Assembly: GCF_050946405.1 (NCBI RefSeq) | Contig: NZ_JBMNUS010000013.1 | Span: forward strand, 71,443 to 135,442 | Length of the DNA: 64,000 nt | From: Pseudochelatococcus sp050946405 | GTDB taxonomy: Bacteria; Pseudomonadota; Alphaproteobacteria; Rhizobiales; Beijerinckiaceae | Direction: 5' to 3' | In this document: positions 45,724 to 54,397 of the stretch, piece after piece | Numbering within the stretch: the stretch's first letter is position 1 | Layout of the letters: every line of letters starts with the position of its first letter | Notes under the pieces: generated by a model | What the model saw: the letters and a program-made list of their open reading frames with translations, nothing else | The model's database searches: none | Told to the model about the DNA's origin: nothing | Made by a program: the position numbers and the translations under genes

Positions 45724-47364
45724 ATGAAGCTTCTGGATCTGCTGCGCAAGGAAGCGGGCATCGGCGGGCCGCGCTTCATCGGTTTCGCTGCCCTGTCGGG
45801 CCTGTCCAACGCCGCCATTCTGGCCATCATCAACCTTGCCGCCAGCAATGCGAGCGACAAGGGGGAGAATTTTCACAATCTGATCCTGTTCGGTCTCGCC
45901 ATCGCCGTCTTCGTCGTCACGCAGCGCGCGCTGATGATCGAGGTCTGCGAGAAGGTGGAGTTGCTGATCGACCGCATCCGGGTGCGGCTGATCGAGCGGG
46001 CGCGGCGGGCGGAGTTTCTGGAGCTGGAGGAGATCGGCCGTTCGGAGATCTACGCCTGCCTCACCCGCGAGACGCAGATCCTGTCGCAGGCGGCGCCCAA
46101 TGTCGTGATCGGGTTGCAGTCGGCTATCCTCGTGGTGTTCACGCTGCTTTACATGGCCTTTCTGTCGCAGACGGCCTTCTGGCTGTCGGTCGGCTTCACC
46201 GTCGTCGGCGCGATGATCCATCTGTCGCGCTCGGCGGAGGTCAAGCGCGAGCTGCGCGCCGCCTTCGAATGCGAGAACGCGCTGATCGAAAGCCTCGGCG
46301 ACATGCTCGACGGCTTCAAGGAAGTGAAGATGAGCACCGGCCGCTCCGCCGACATCGCGCACAGGATCGCGGAGATTTCGGCGCGGGTCGGCCGGATGCG
46401 AATCAGGACGCAGACGCTCTACGCGACGGATTTCGTGATGTCGCAGGTCACGTTCTTCATCATGACCGGCATCATGGTGTTCGTCGTGCCGACCATCAGC
46501 GACGCCTATATCGAGGTGGTGGTGATGACGACCACCGCGAGCCTGTTCCTGATCGGCCCGGTGTCGAACGTGGTCGGCAGCCTGCCCATCTTCTCCAACG
46601 CCAACGCCGCGGCGGAGAACGTGATGGCGCTGGAGGAGCGGCTCGGGCGCGTCAACGGCGAGGTGCGGGACGCCGGCGGCGGCTTCCCCGACTTCCGGCG
46701 GATCGCGCTCCAGGGAGCGAGTTTTTCGCACCGGCCTTCCGGCGGCGACAAGGGGTTCGCGGTCGGTCCGGTCGATTTCACGGTGGAGCGGGGAAAGACG
46801 ATCTTCCTCACCGGCGGCAACGGCTCCGGCAAGACCACGTTCATCCGCCTGCTGGTGGGGCTCTATCCGCCGGGCGGCGGCGTCATCCGCGTGGACGGCG
46901 CGCCCGTCGGCCCGGCCAATGCCGCCGATTACCGCAACCTGTTCTCCGTGATCTTCTCGGACAACCATCTGTTCACGGAGCTTTACGGCATCCCCTCCAT
47001 TGATGCCGATCAGGCGGCGGAATTGTTCGCGCTGCTCGAAATGCAGCACAAATCGCAGATCGCCGGCCGTCGCTTCACCACGGTGCGGCTTTCCGGCGGA
47101 CAGCGCAAGCGGCTCGCCCTCATCGCCGCCCTGCTGGAGAAACGGCCCGTCTGCGTGTTCGACGAATGGGCGGCGGATCAGGACCCGTATTTCCGCGAGA
47201 AATTCTACAGGATTATACTTCCGCGCCTGAAGGAAAAAGGCGTCACCGTCATCGCGATTACTCACGATGACGCCTATTTTGACATGGCCGATGTCCACAT
47301 CCACATGGACAATGGGCATCTGACCGTCGTGAAGGACGAATCCGTTCTTGAGGGAACCACCTGA
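45724..47364 (+). CDS. Cyclic-peptide export ABC transporter, fused permease/ATPase (SyrD/PvdE family)
   Basis: 546-residue half-transporter. About six N-terminal membrane helices (residues 15-300) are followed by an ATPase: Walker A GGNGSGKTTFIRL, signature LSGGQRKRLALIAA, and Walker B with the characteristic CVFDEWAADQDPYFREKFY. The DEWAADQDP form marks the SyrD/PvdE cyclic-peptide exporters of nonribosomal peptide clusters. It would move the lipopeptide, or its precursor, across the inner membrane. The start at 45724 follows GGGAGGGAG, 40 bp after the second synthetase. Directly before the gene for a surface hydrolase, which suggests export and outside processing are linked. Confidence 0.93.
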   Translation: MKLLDLLRKEAGIGGPRFIGFAALSGLSNAAILAIINLAASNASDKGENFHNLILFGLAIAVFVVTQRALMIEVCEKVELLIDRIRVRLIERARRAEFLELEEIGRSEIYACLTRETQILSQAAPNVVIGLQSAILVVFTLLYMAFLSQTAFWLSVGFTVVGAMIHLSRSAEVKRELRAAFECENALIESLGDMLDGFKEVKMSTGRSADIAHRIAEISARVGRMRIRTQTLYATDFVMSQVTFFIMTGIMVFVVPTISDAYIEVVVMTTTASLFLIGPVSNVVGSLPIFSNANAAAENVMALEERLGRVNGEVRDAGGGFPDFRRIALQGASFSHRPSGGDKGFAVGPVDFTVERGKTIFLTGGNGSGKTTFIRLLVGLYPPGGGVIRVDGAPVGPANAADYRNLFSVIFSDNHLFTELYGIPSIDADQAAELFALLEMQHKSQIAGRRFTTVRLSGGQRKRLALIAALLEKRPVCVFDEWAADQDPYFREKFYRIILPRLKEKGVTVIAITHDDAYFDMADVHIHMDNGHLTVVKDESVLEGTT

Positions 47365-47410
47365 ACAGGCGGTTGCGTTTTGACGAGAGGCATGCAGGGG
47401 AATGACGATC

Positions 47411-50400
47411 ATGCTCGGGACATCGCAATGGCGTGAGGGCGGCGGAAGGTGGCTGCGCCGGTTCGCGCTCGGATCGGCCGCCGCGGCGGCGGTGACGGGA
47501 ACGGCGCTGGCCGCCGATGTTTCGCAGGTGGGGCCGGTCTTGCAGGGGTTTCTCGATGCGACGGCCTCGCAAGGCACGCTTCAGGGGGTCGCGATCGGCG
47601 TCGACCTGCCGGGTGGCGAAGGGAGCTGGTTCGGCGGGGGCGGCTATCGCGACATCGCCCGCACCGAGCCGCTCGGCGCCGACCTGCAATTCCGCATCGG
47701 CAGCGCGTCGAAGACCTTCACCGGCACGGCGGTGTTGCAGCAGGTGGATCAGGGGCTGATCGGGCTCGGCGATTCGATCGACAAATGGGTGCCCGATCTC
47801 AACGTGCCCGGCGGCGACCGGATCACCGTCGAGAACCTGCTCAGCATGACGAGCGGCATTCCCGACTATCTGGGCGCGGAGTCGATCCATAGCCCCGGTA
47901 ATACGATATTGCAGGAATGGGCCAACTTCCACGGCCCGGCCGGTTCCCACGGCAACGCCGACTACACGCCCGAGCAGCTCGTGGGCGCGGTGGTCGACAG
48001 TCTCGGGGCCAGCTTCGGGCCGGTCGGCGAGATGTTCTATTCCAACACCAATTTCGCCCTGCTCGGCATCATCGCGCAACGCGCGTCGTGCCTCGGAGCC
48101 TCCGGTTGCCGGACGATCGACGAAATGGTCAACGGCATCGCCGCTTCCATGGGGCTTGCCGACACGGTCTTTCCCGCTTCGTCCGCCTTCACGGCGCCTT
48201 ATGCGGAAACGGCGCAGGTCGTCATCGGCGACGCTTCCTATTACGGCGTTCCGCCCGGCAGCAGCTTCGACATGACCTTCCTCGATCCGCGCGTGCCGTG
48301 GGCGGCGGGCGCGGTGTTGTCGACGCCGGCGGATGAACTGAAATGGGTGCGCCAGCTCGCGACCAACAGCGACGGGCTGCTGTCGGCGCAGACGCAGGCC
48401 GAGCGTGTCGGCGTGGCGGAGCCCGGCGAGGTGAGCGGCGTGCCGGTGTTCTACGGCCTCGCCCTCTATGCCATGCCCGGCGTGGGGAGCGGCACCTATC
48501 TGACCGGCCACAGCGGGCTGATCGGCGGCGACACGGCGTCGCTGTTCTACAATCCGGCGCTGGACGTGGCCTATGCCGTCAATTTTCTCGGCTATCAGGC
48601 CAATGCATTGCCATGGTTTCCGCTCTACGGCGCCTCCGACGCCCTGGGCCGTTACGTTTATGCGGGAAGGGAAGGGGGCAATTACAGCTCCGTCATGATC
48701 CTGTGGGCGCTCGACCGCAACGTCACGCTGGCGCTCACCGCGCAGGGCTCGTGCAGCTACGGGGCCGGCCCGCAGGGCGCGGGCGGCGACAGGACCTGTG
48801 CGGGCGACAGCGTGCGCACGACGCCGATCGCCGTCACTGATGGCACGCTGACCATCGCCCCGTCCCACCTGACCATGGGCAATTACTACATCGATCCCGT
48901 CACCGGCGCCGTTTCGCTGGCGCAGGTGGCGCGGCCGAGCCTTGCGATGTTCGGCAGCCATTCCGCCGCGGTGGCGTTGCAGGGCGGGGCCTCGCTCGTG
49001 CTGCCGCAAGGGGCGACGGCCGAGCTGTGGGGCACGAACTCCGCCACCGTCAGCATGACCGGCGCGGACAATGCCGCGCACATCGGCGGCACGCTTCTCA
49101 CCTACGGCGTGGATTCGGTGGCGGTGCGGATTATGGGCGACCGCAACCGGGTGAACGTGCTGCCGACCGGCGCTGTGGTCGGCGCCAGCGCGCCCGCCAT
49201 CGCCATGAGCGGCCGCGACAACGCCGCCGTCATCGGCGGCAGCGTGACGACCTACGGCCACGGCATCGAGCGGATCGCCATCGCGGGCGAAGGCGGCGGC
49301 AATCGCGTGGAGGTGGAGCCCACCGGCTATGTCGGCGGCGACATCGCGCTCGCCGGCGACGGCAACCGGGTGAGGGTCGACGGCATCGTCTCGGGCCATG
49401 TGCCGATGGCGGGAGGCGACGCGGTGCTGAGCGGCGAGGGCGTGATCACCGGCGTCGTGGGCGGCGGCGGCACGGTGGCGCCGGGCAATGGCATCGGCAC
49501 GCTTACCGTCGGCGGCTATGCCGGGCGCGATACCCGGCTGATGATCGAGACCGGGCCGGGCGGCGCGAGCGACCTGCTCGCGGTGGCTGGCCCCGCTTCC
49601 CTGACCGGCGGCAGCCTGCATGTCACGCCGCCGCCGGCGGCGGCGAGCGGCATCTACAATGTCCTCTCCGCCGGCGCGGTGGAAGGGGCGTTCGCCGCCG
49701 CCACCACCGGCGGCCGCGTGGGCCTTGGCGTGCAATACACGCCGACGGCGGTCAATGTCGCGGCGGTCAACCCCTTCCTGTTCGATGCGGCGGTGCGCAC
49801 CGGCGCGGCCGATACCCTGCGCAATCTCGACCTGTTCGAGGAGCGGGCGGCGGCGTTCGCCGCTTCAGCTACTTCCGCCGCGCCGGCCGGTGCGGCACGT
49901 GGGCCTGCCGCCGGCGCGCAGGCCGAAAACCTGAAGGAATGGTTCTCGCGGCGCGGCGCGTCGGCGGCGGGTTCCCGCGCGGCGGGGGCGGCGGTCTGGG
50001 CTTCGGCCTACGGCGCCTTCGACCGCCATGCCGCGGATGGGCCGGTGCCGACCATCGCGTCGGAGGGCGGCGGCGTCGCGGTGGGCGCCGATGCCGAACC
50101 CCTGCCCGGCCTGCTTGTGGGCGCGATGGGCGCCTACAGCCGCACCCAGGCGACGACGCCGGCGAATCCGGGAATGAAGTTCTCCTCCGACGCCTACAAG
50201 GCCGGCGTCTACGGCGCTTACGAGGCCGGGCGCGTGCTGTTCAGCGCCTCGCTGCTCGCCGGCCGGGGCGACGACACCACCACGCGCGCGGTGGAATCGG
50301 GAGCGCTCGCCGGTGTGGCGCAGGGCAGCTTCGACGATTTCCGCCTCGCCGCCCGCGTGGGGGCGCGCGCGACCTTCGATGTGGGCGCGGGCGTGCGCCT

Positions 50401-50836
50401 GACGCCGCGCGCCGCCGTCACGCTGCTGCGGATCGAGCAGGACGCCCATCGCGAGATCGGCGGCATTCCGGGCTACGGCTTCGGCATCGGCATCGGGGCA
50501 AGCACGTATGAACAGGTGCGGTCCGAGGCATCCCTTGCGGTTGCGAAGACTTTCGACGTTTCCCTGGGCGGCTGGAGCGGCCGGCTCACGGGCGAGCTTC
50601 GCGCCGGCCTCGCGCGCGACATCGTGCTGAAGAGCGCGAACGGATGGGTCGACGTGCCCGGTTTCAGCCCCGTCGTCACCGGCGGCTTCAAGCGGAACGC
50701 CTGGGTGATGCCGGTCGGCGGCCGGCTGGAGCTGGCGGCGAGCGACTCGCTCTCCGTCTTCGCCGCCTACGATGGCGCGTTCTCCAGCCTCGGTGGCGTC
50801 AATACGGTGCGCGGCGGCTTACACTGGCGTTTCTGA
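47411..50836 (+). CDS. Beta-lactamase-fold serine hydrolase fused to an autotransporter barrel
   Basis: 1141-residue surface protein. A signal peptide with a twin Arg before its hydrophobic core (residues ~1-28) is followed by a serine beta-lactamase/D,D-peptidase domain: Ser98-Ala-Ser-Lys101, Tyr210-Ser-Asn212 and His367-Ser-Gly369, the three motifs of class C/esterase-type enzymes. Residues ~480-780 are Gly/Ala-rich beta-helix-like repeats (AHIGGTLLTYGVDSVAV, AVIGGSVTTYGHGIERIAI). From ~860 an autotransporter beta-barrel ends in LHWRF with terminal Phe. It should therefore display a hydrolase outside the outer membrane. The family acts on D-residue peptides, esters or beta-lactams. Its place inside the cluster suggests processing or detoxifying the lipopeptide, which should contain a D-residue. 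The start at 47411 has AGGGGA at good spacing; 47402 is too close to it. Confidence 0.88.
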   Translation: MLGTSQWREGGGRWLRRFALGSAAAAAVTGTALAADVSQVGPVLQGFLDATASQGTLQGVAIGVDLPGGEGSWFGGGGYRDIARTEPLGADLQFRIGSASKTFTGTAVLQQVDQGLIGLGDSIDKWVPDLNVPGGDRITVENLLSMTSGIPDYLGAESIHSPGNTILQEWANFHGPAGSHGNADYTPEQLVGAVVDSLGASFGPVGEMFYSNTNFALLGIIAQRASCLGASGCRTIDEMVNGIAASMGLADTVFPASSAFTAPYAETAQVVIGDASYYGVPPGSSFDMTFLDPRVPWAAGAVLSTPADELKWVRQLATNSDGLLSAQTQAERVGVAEPGEVSGVPVFYGLALYAMPGVGSGTYLTGHSGLIGGDTASLFYNPALDVAYAVNFLGYQANALPWFPLYGASDALGRYVYAGREGGNYSSVMILWALDRNVTLALTAQGSCSYGAGPQGAGGDRTCAGDSVRTTPIAVTDGTLTIAPSHLTMGNYYIDPVTGAVSLAQVARPSLAMFGSHSAAVALQGGASLVLPQGATAELWGTNSATVSMTGADNAAHIGGTLLTYGVDSVAVRIMGDRNRVNVLPTGAVVGASAPAIAMSGRDNAAVIGGSVTTYGHGIERIAIAGEGGGNRVEVEPTGYVGGDIALAGDGNRVRVDGIVSGHVPMAGGDAVLSGEGVITGVVGGGGTVAPGNGIGTLTVGGYAGRDTRLMIETGPGGASDLLAVAGPASLTGGSLHVTPPPAAASGIYNVLSAGAVEGAFAAATTGGRVGLGVQYTPTAVNVAAVNPFLFDAAVRTGAADTLRNLDLFEERAAAFAASATSAAPAGAARGPAAGAQAENLKEWFSRRGASAAGSRAAGAAVWASAYGAFDRHAADGPVPTIASEGGGVAVGADAEPLPGLLVGAMGAYSRTQATTPANPGMKFSSDAYKAGVYGAYEAGRVLFSASLLAGRGDDTTTRAVESGALAGVAQGSFDDFRLAARVGARATFDVGAGVRLTPRAAVTLLRIEQDAHREIGGIPGYGFGIGIGASTYEQVRSEASLAVAKTFDVSLGGWSGRLTGELRAGLARDIVLKSANGWVDVPGFSPVVTGGFKRNAWVMPVGGRLELAASDSLSVFAAYDGAFSSLGGVNTVRGGLHWRF

Positions 50837-51658
50837 CCGGGTGTTTCCGAGCCGCATATGCGCGAGGACTTGCGCGTGAAACTCGTCCGCGTTCTCGCGC
50901 AGGAAGAAGTGCCCGCCCGCGATCGTCACCAGCTCGAAACCATCGCCCGCGACCGCCGCCCAGCCGGCGATCTCGCGCGGCGAGACGAGCGGATCGTCCG
51001 CGCCGGCGAAGGCGACGACCGGACAGGTCAGGCGCTCGACCGGAAAGGGCAGGGACGTTTCCGCCAGGGCGAAATCCGCCCTGAGCGTGCGCTCGAACAA
51101 TTCTCGGAACTCCGCGTTGCGCACGATTTCCTCCGGCGTGCCGTTGTAGGAGGACAGCCGGCGCCAGAATTCTTCGGAAGGCAGGTCATGCAGCGGCGGC
51201 ATGCGGGGCGGGGCGCCGGGAGGGCGATGCGCGGCGACCATGACGCAGGCGGGCGCGGGAAGACCGAGACGATCCGCCGCCCGCGCGAGACAATAGGCGA
51301 CGCGCGCGCCAAGCGAGTAGCCGAGCAGGACGTAGGGACGATCGAGCAGCGGCGTGAGCGCCTCGATGAGGCGCGCCAGCAGGAGGGGCATCGAGGCAAT
51401 GGGGGTCTCCGAAAAGCGGCTTTCGCGGCCGGGGAACTGCGCGGGCAGGACTTCGAGCCGCTCATGAGCGCGCGCATGCGCCCGCAATCCGGCGAAGGCG
51501 GATACGCCGCCACCCGCGAAGGGCAGACAGATCAGCCGCATGGCAGGGCGACCCGTACCCCCGGCGGCGGGAAACCAACGGCGCATGGCCGCAGCAGAGA
51601 CGGACGGTTCCGCTCCTTCTTCGCCAGCAGCGGTAATGTCTCTCTCCATTGCCATCAT
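50819..51658 (-). CDS. Type II thioesterase
   Basis: Alpha/beta-hydrolase of about 279 residues that clears stalled or wrongly loaded acyl groups from carrier proteins. LICLPFAGGGVSAFAGL at the start of the fold, the nucleophile Ser115 in LLGYSLGARVAY, and the His in TIAGGHFFLRENADEF are typical of the NRPS/PKS editing family. The start is uncertain: ATGs at 51658, 51655 and 51649 are close together, and the TATAAT at 51687-51692 would put transcription start downstream of the ATG at 51685. Its 3' end overlaps the autotransporter gene by 18 bp on the opposite strand. It is transcribed against the cluster, so it has its own promoter. Confidence 0.9.
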   Translation of the reverse strand: MMAMERDITAAGEEGAEPSVSAAAMRRWFPAAGGTGRPAMRLICLPFAGGGVSAFAGLRAHARAHERLEVLPAQFPGRESRFSETPIASMPLLLARLIEALTPLLDRPYVLLGYSLGARVAYCLARAADRLGLPAPACVMVAAHRPPGAPPRMPPLHDLPSEEFWRRLSSYNGTPEEIVRNAEFRELFERTLRADFALAETSLPFPVERLTCPVVAFAGADDPLVSPREIAGWAAVAGDGFELVTIAGGHFFLRENADEFHAQVLAHMRLGNTRSETPV

Positions 51659-51686
51659 GTCTTCGGGGTATCGGATCGTGCGCATT

Positions 51687-51692
51687 ATTATA
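51687..51692 (-). promoter_or_regulatory. Possible -10 box for the thioesterase gene
   Basis: TATAAT on the - strand, about 30 bp before the preferred start codon. No good -35 hexamer is seen at 16-18 bp, so an activator or an extended -10 may be needed. Confidence 0.35.
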
Positions 51693-51752
51693 GCAGGCGA
51701 CAAAGGTATAGCTCTCGACTCCGATGGTCAACTATGATAGGTGTAGGATATT

Positions 51753-51772
51753 ACTTTCATGAAATAGAAAGT
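51753..51772. promoter_or_regulatory. Inverted repeat in the thioesterase/DUF697 divergent region
   Basis: ACTTTC at 51753-51758 and GAAAGT at 51767-51772, 8 bp apart, overlapping the 10-bp palindrome TTTCATGAAA (51755-51764). It lies in the AT-rich middle of the ~225-bp divergent region and is a candidate operator for both directions. Confidence 0.4.
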
Positions 51773-51882
51773 GTTCTGGACAGTGTGCGCCGGTTGCGTC
51801 GGGGCGGGGCCTGAAAGCGGTGGGCGGTGGACTGTCACGGTTGCGAATTCCATCTCGTTTCATACTCCCGGAGGAGAGCATC

Positions 51883-52512
51883 ATGGTTGCCGAGGCGCAG
51901 AACAGTGTCGGGGAAGAAGTCGCGGCAGCCGAGCCTGCCAGCCGCCAGAAGGCCGAGCAGATCATTCGCAAATATACGCTGTGGGCGACGGGCGCGGGCC
52001 TCATTCCGGTTCCCGTGCTGGACGCCGTCGGCGTGGCGGGCGTGCAATATGCGCTGGTCAACGATCTGGCGTCGCTCTACGGCGTGCCGTTCTCGAAGGA
52101 GCGCGTGCGCGCGCTCGTCGCCGGCCTGGTCGGCGGCGGCGTTCCGGCGCTGCTGACCACCGGCGGGCTCGCCAGCGCGGCGAAGGCCGTTCCGTTCGTG
52201 GGCTCGCTGCTCGGCGCGGCGGTGTTTCCCGCGCTTTCGGCCGCCGCGACCGTGGCGCTCGGCCGGGTGTTCACGCAGCACTTCGAGGCCGGCGGCACGC
52301 TGCTTGACTTCGACGCCGAGAAGACGCGCGCTTTCTTCGCGGAAGAGTTCGAGAACGCCCGCAAGGAAGTGGGCGAGACGCTGGCAAGCGCGGGTGTCGG
52401 CGTGGCCGGAAAAGCCAAGGCGGCAGATGCCCCGGCTGCTCCCGTTCCTGCCGCCGCTGCTCCTGCTTCGGCGGCGAAGAAGGAAACGGCTGCCGCGCCC
52501 GCCGCCGTGTGA
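51883..52512 (+). CDS. DUF697-family membrane-associated protein
   Basis: 209 residues from an ATG with an ideal GGAGGAG Shine-Dalgarno. Residues ~20-160 match the DUF697 pattern found in YcjF and GTPase-associated membrane proteins: KAEQIIRKYTLWATGAGLIP, then PVLDAVGVAGVQYALVNDLA, and a glycine-rich hydrophobic pair of helices around GLVGGGVPALLTTGG and VPFVGSLLGAAVFPALSAAA. The last ~45 residues are an Ala/Pro/Lys-rich tail. Function unknown. It begins a co-directional run of a small membrane protein and an SPFH protein before the terminal synthetase, so a membrane role such as self-protection is a guess from context. Confidence 0.75.
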   Translation: MVAEAQNSVGEEVAAAEPASRQKAEQIIRKYTLWATGAGLIPVPVLDAVGVAGVQYALVNDLASLYGVPFSKERVRALVAGLVGGGVPALLTTGGLASAAKAVPFVGSLLGAAVFPALSAAATVALGRVFTQHFEAGGTLLDFDAEKTRAFFAEEFENARKEVGETLASAGVGVAGKAKAADAPAAPVPAAAAPASAAKKETAAAPAAV

Positions 52513-52625
52513 GGCTGCGAGCGCGTCGGCATCGTGCCGGCGCGCCTTGCCGGAATGGGCGCCTTCCGATCGTAACGGGTGGGAGACACGCTGACGCCGG
52601 GGCGGGTTGACGAGAAAGAACGCGA

Positions 52626-52817
52626 ATGGCTGTCGTCATTTACTTTATGCTGTGCGTGCTTGTCGGGATACTCGGCCTCGGTTATTGGGGCGGCTTTCTT
52701 CTGTACTTCATTCTCGCGCTCGCCATGACGCCGCTTGTCGCCTTGCTGGTGCTCATCATCGTGGGATCGAGCGAGGGGCGGCGCGGCTTCGCGCGGTTCA
52801 GGAAGCCGGAGCCCTGA
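52626..52817 (+). CDS. Small two-helix membrane protein
   Basis: 63-residue peptide, nearly all hydrophobic: one helix at ~3-22 (VVIYFMLCVLVGILGLGYWG) and one at ~24-47, ending in a basic, probably cytoplasmic tail (RRGFARFRKPEP). A GAGAAAGAACGCG stretch before the ATG provides a weak ribosome-binding site. No homology recognised. The second helix and tail resemble small accessory subunits. Its position between DUF697 and SPFH genes suggests it acts with them. Confidence 0.65.
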   Translation: MAVVIYFMLCVLVGILGLGYWGGFLLYFILALAMTPLVALLVLIIVGSSEGRRGFARFRKPEP

Positions 52818-52914
52818 CGATATCCCTGCCCGCATGGCCGGGCGCGGCCGGGTTGCGCCGCGCATTCGATGAACGTTCATGGCCGGCCTTGCCGCCGGTG
52901 CGTCACGGAAGACG

Positions 52915-54318
52915 ATGACACAACAAGATCTTTTCACCCCGGATGCCGGTGTCGCGCCTGCGCGGCACTGGCGCCGGTTTCGTCTGCCGCGCCGCCGCGA
53001 TCTTATGCTGTGCGTGCTTGTCGTGCTGCTTTGCGTGACGTTTCTCGCGCCCTACATGGTCGTCAATATTCCGGCCGGGTCCGCCGGCGTGATATGGCGT
53101 CGCTTCGGCGGAGGCACCGATACGGAGATGGTGCTGCACGAGGGCATCGCGCTGATCTGGCCGTGGAACCGCGTGCAGCTCTATGACCTGCGTCTCCAGA
53201 GCGAAAGCATCGATATCGTCGCGATTTCCCAGGACGGGCTGAACATCACCATCGGCCTGACCTTCCGCTGGTTCGTCAACCCCAAGTTCGTCGGCTGGTT
53301 GCACAAGATCGCGGGCCCCCAATACATGCAAAGAATTCTCCTGCCGGAACTGAACTCATCGACAAGACAGGAGTTTTCGAAGTTCAGGATGGTGGATTAT
53401 TATGGCCCGAACCGGGAAGAAATGCTTTCCCGCGTTTACAGCACCGTCGTCGATCGCGGATTTCCCAACTTCATTTTCGCGCCGAAGGATCTCGATACGG
53501 TCAATGCCGGTCTCAAGGTCAACGACGGCCTGATCATGCTGACCGATGTCCTGATTCGCGAAGTGGTGATGCCGCCCCGCGTCGTTGCCGCGGTGCAGGC
53601 GAAAATCGAGCAGCAGCAACTCGTTCAGGAAATGCAGCACCGGGTGGAGCGCGAGCGCTTCGAGAACCAGCGCAAGGAAATCGAGGCGGAAGGGATTCGC
53701 AAGTTTCAGCAGATCGTGCAGACGGGGATTTCCGAAGCCTATCTCAAGTGGCGCGGCATCGAGGCGACGGTCCTGCTGGCGAACTCGCCCAATGCCAAGA
53801 CGATCGTTCTCGGCGGCAACGGCGGCCTGCCTCTCATTCTGAACACCGGCGACGCGGGGACGCCGGCGGCGGTTGCGGCCGCGCCGTCCGCGCCTCCCGC
53901 CCCCGAGGGCAAGAACGGCGCGGCCAGATATCTCGGTTCCGTCGACATCTCGCGGCCGGACATGCGCAATCGGGAATCGAAGGGATTGGGCCTCGGCGCG
54001 ACGCTGCATCCGGCGCAGGGCGCGTGGTCCCGCGATGTCGCCGCCATCGGGCCTACCGCGACCTCCGGCATCGCCGGTTCCGCGAACGCGGCCGGCCCTG
54101 ACGCGAGCCGGGTTCCCGGCGTTTCTCCCGCCGGCCCCGGCAATGTGGAGGCCGGCGCGCTGTCGATGCCCGCGCCGCGTCCGCCGGGCGTGCTGCCGAT
54201 CATGTCGCCGTTCATCGGCGTCGGCGGCACGGTTTCGTTCTGGCAGAAGCTTTCCAGCCTCTTCGGTATCGCGGACCCGCCCGGCGGGCAGGCCGAGACC
54301 GGGCCGCCCACGCCCTGA
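52915..54318 (+). CDS. SPFH/band-7 (prohibitin-like) membrane protein
   Basis: 467 residues from the ATG at 52915 (GGAAG Shine-Dalgarno); an upstream ATG at 52879 lacks one. A single membrane anchor at ~30-50 (LMLCVLVVLLCVTFLAPYMV) is followed by a prohibitin-homology domain (VNIPAGSAGVIWRRFGG, LHEGIALIWPWNRVQLYDLR, then TIGLTFRWFVN), and a helical region rich in Gln and Glu (VQAKIEQQQLVQEMQHRVER). The C-terminal ~140 residues are Pro/Ala/Gly-rich and probably disordered. SPFH proteins form membrane-associated rings that organise lipid domains or proteases. Here it may help the producer's membrane tolerate the lipopeptide or organise the assembly line; this is inference from position only. 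Confidence 0.85.
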   Translation: MTQQDLFTPDAGVAPARHWRRFRLPRRRDLMLCVLVVLLCVTFLAPYMVVNIPAGSAGVIWRRFGGGTDTEMVLHEGIALIWPWNRVQLYDLRLQSESIDIVAISQDGLNITIGLTFRWFVNPKFVGWLHKIAGPQYMQRILLPELNSSTRQEFSKFRMVDYYGPNREEMLSRVYSTVVDRGFPNFIFAPKDLDTVNAGLKVNDGLIMLTDVLIREVVMPPRVVAAVQAKIEQQQLVQEMQHRVERERFENQRKEIEAEGIRKFQQIVQTGISEAYLKWRGIEATVLLANSPNAKTIVLGGNGGLPLILNTGDAGTPAAVAAAPSAPPAPEGKNGAARYLGSVDISRPDMRNRESKGLGLGATLHPAQGAWSRDVAAIGPTATSGIAGSANAAGPDASRVPGVSPAGPGNVEAGALSMPAPRPPGVLPIMSPFIGVGGTVSFWQKLSSLFGIADPPGGQAETGPPTP

Positions 54319-54397
54319 TCCGGCCGGGCACATGTCCGCGGCGGGCCGGCAGCGGGCAGGACGTCACCAGCAACTTCCAAACCGTAATGGCGAAACC

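Noticed and set aside
47411..50836. Surface hydrolase as a ClbP/ZmaM-type prodrug peptidase
   Set aside because: Those enzymes remove an N-acyl-D-Asn starter. Here the assembly line starts with a beta-amino fatty acid and the only E domain is near the C-terminal end, so that exact role does not fit.
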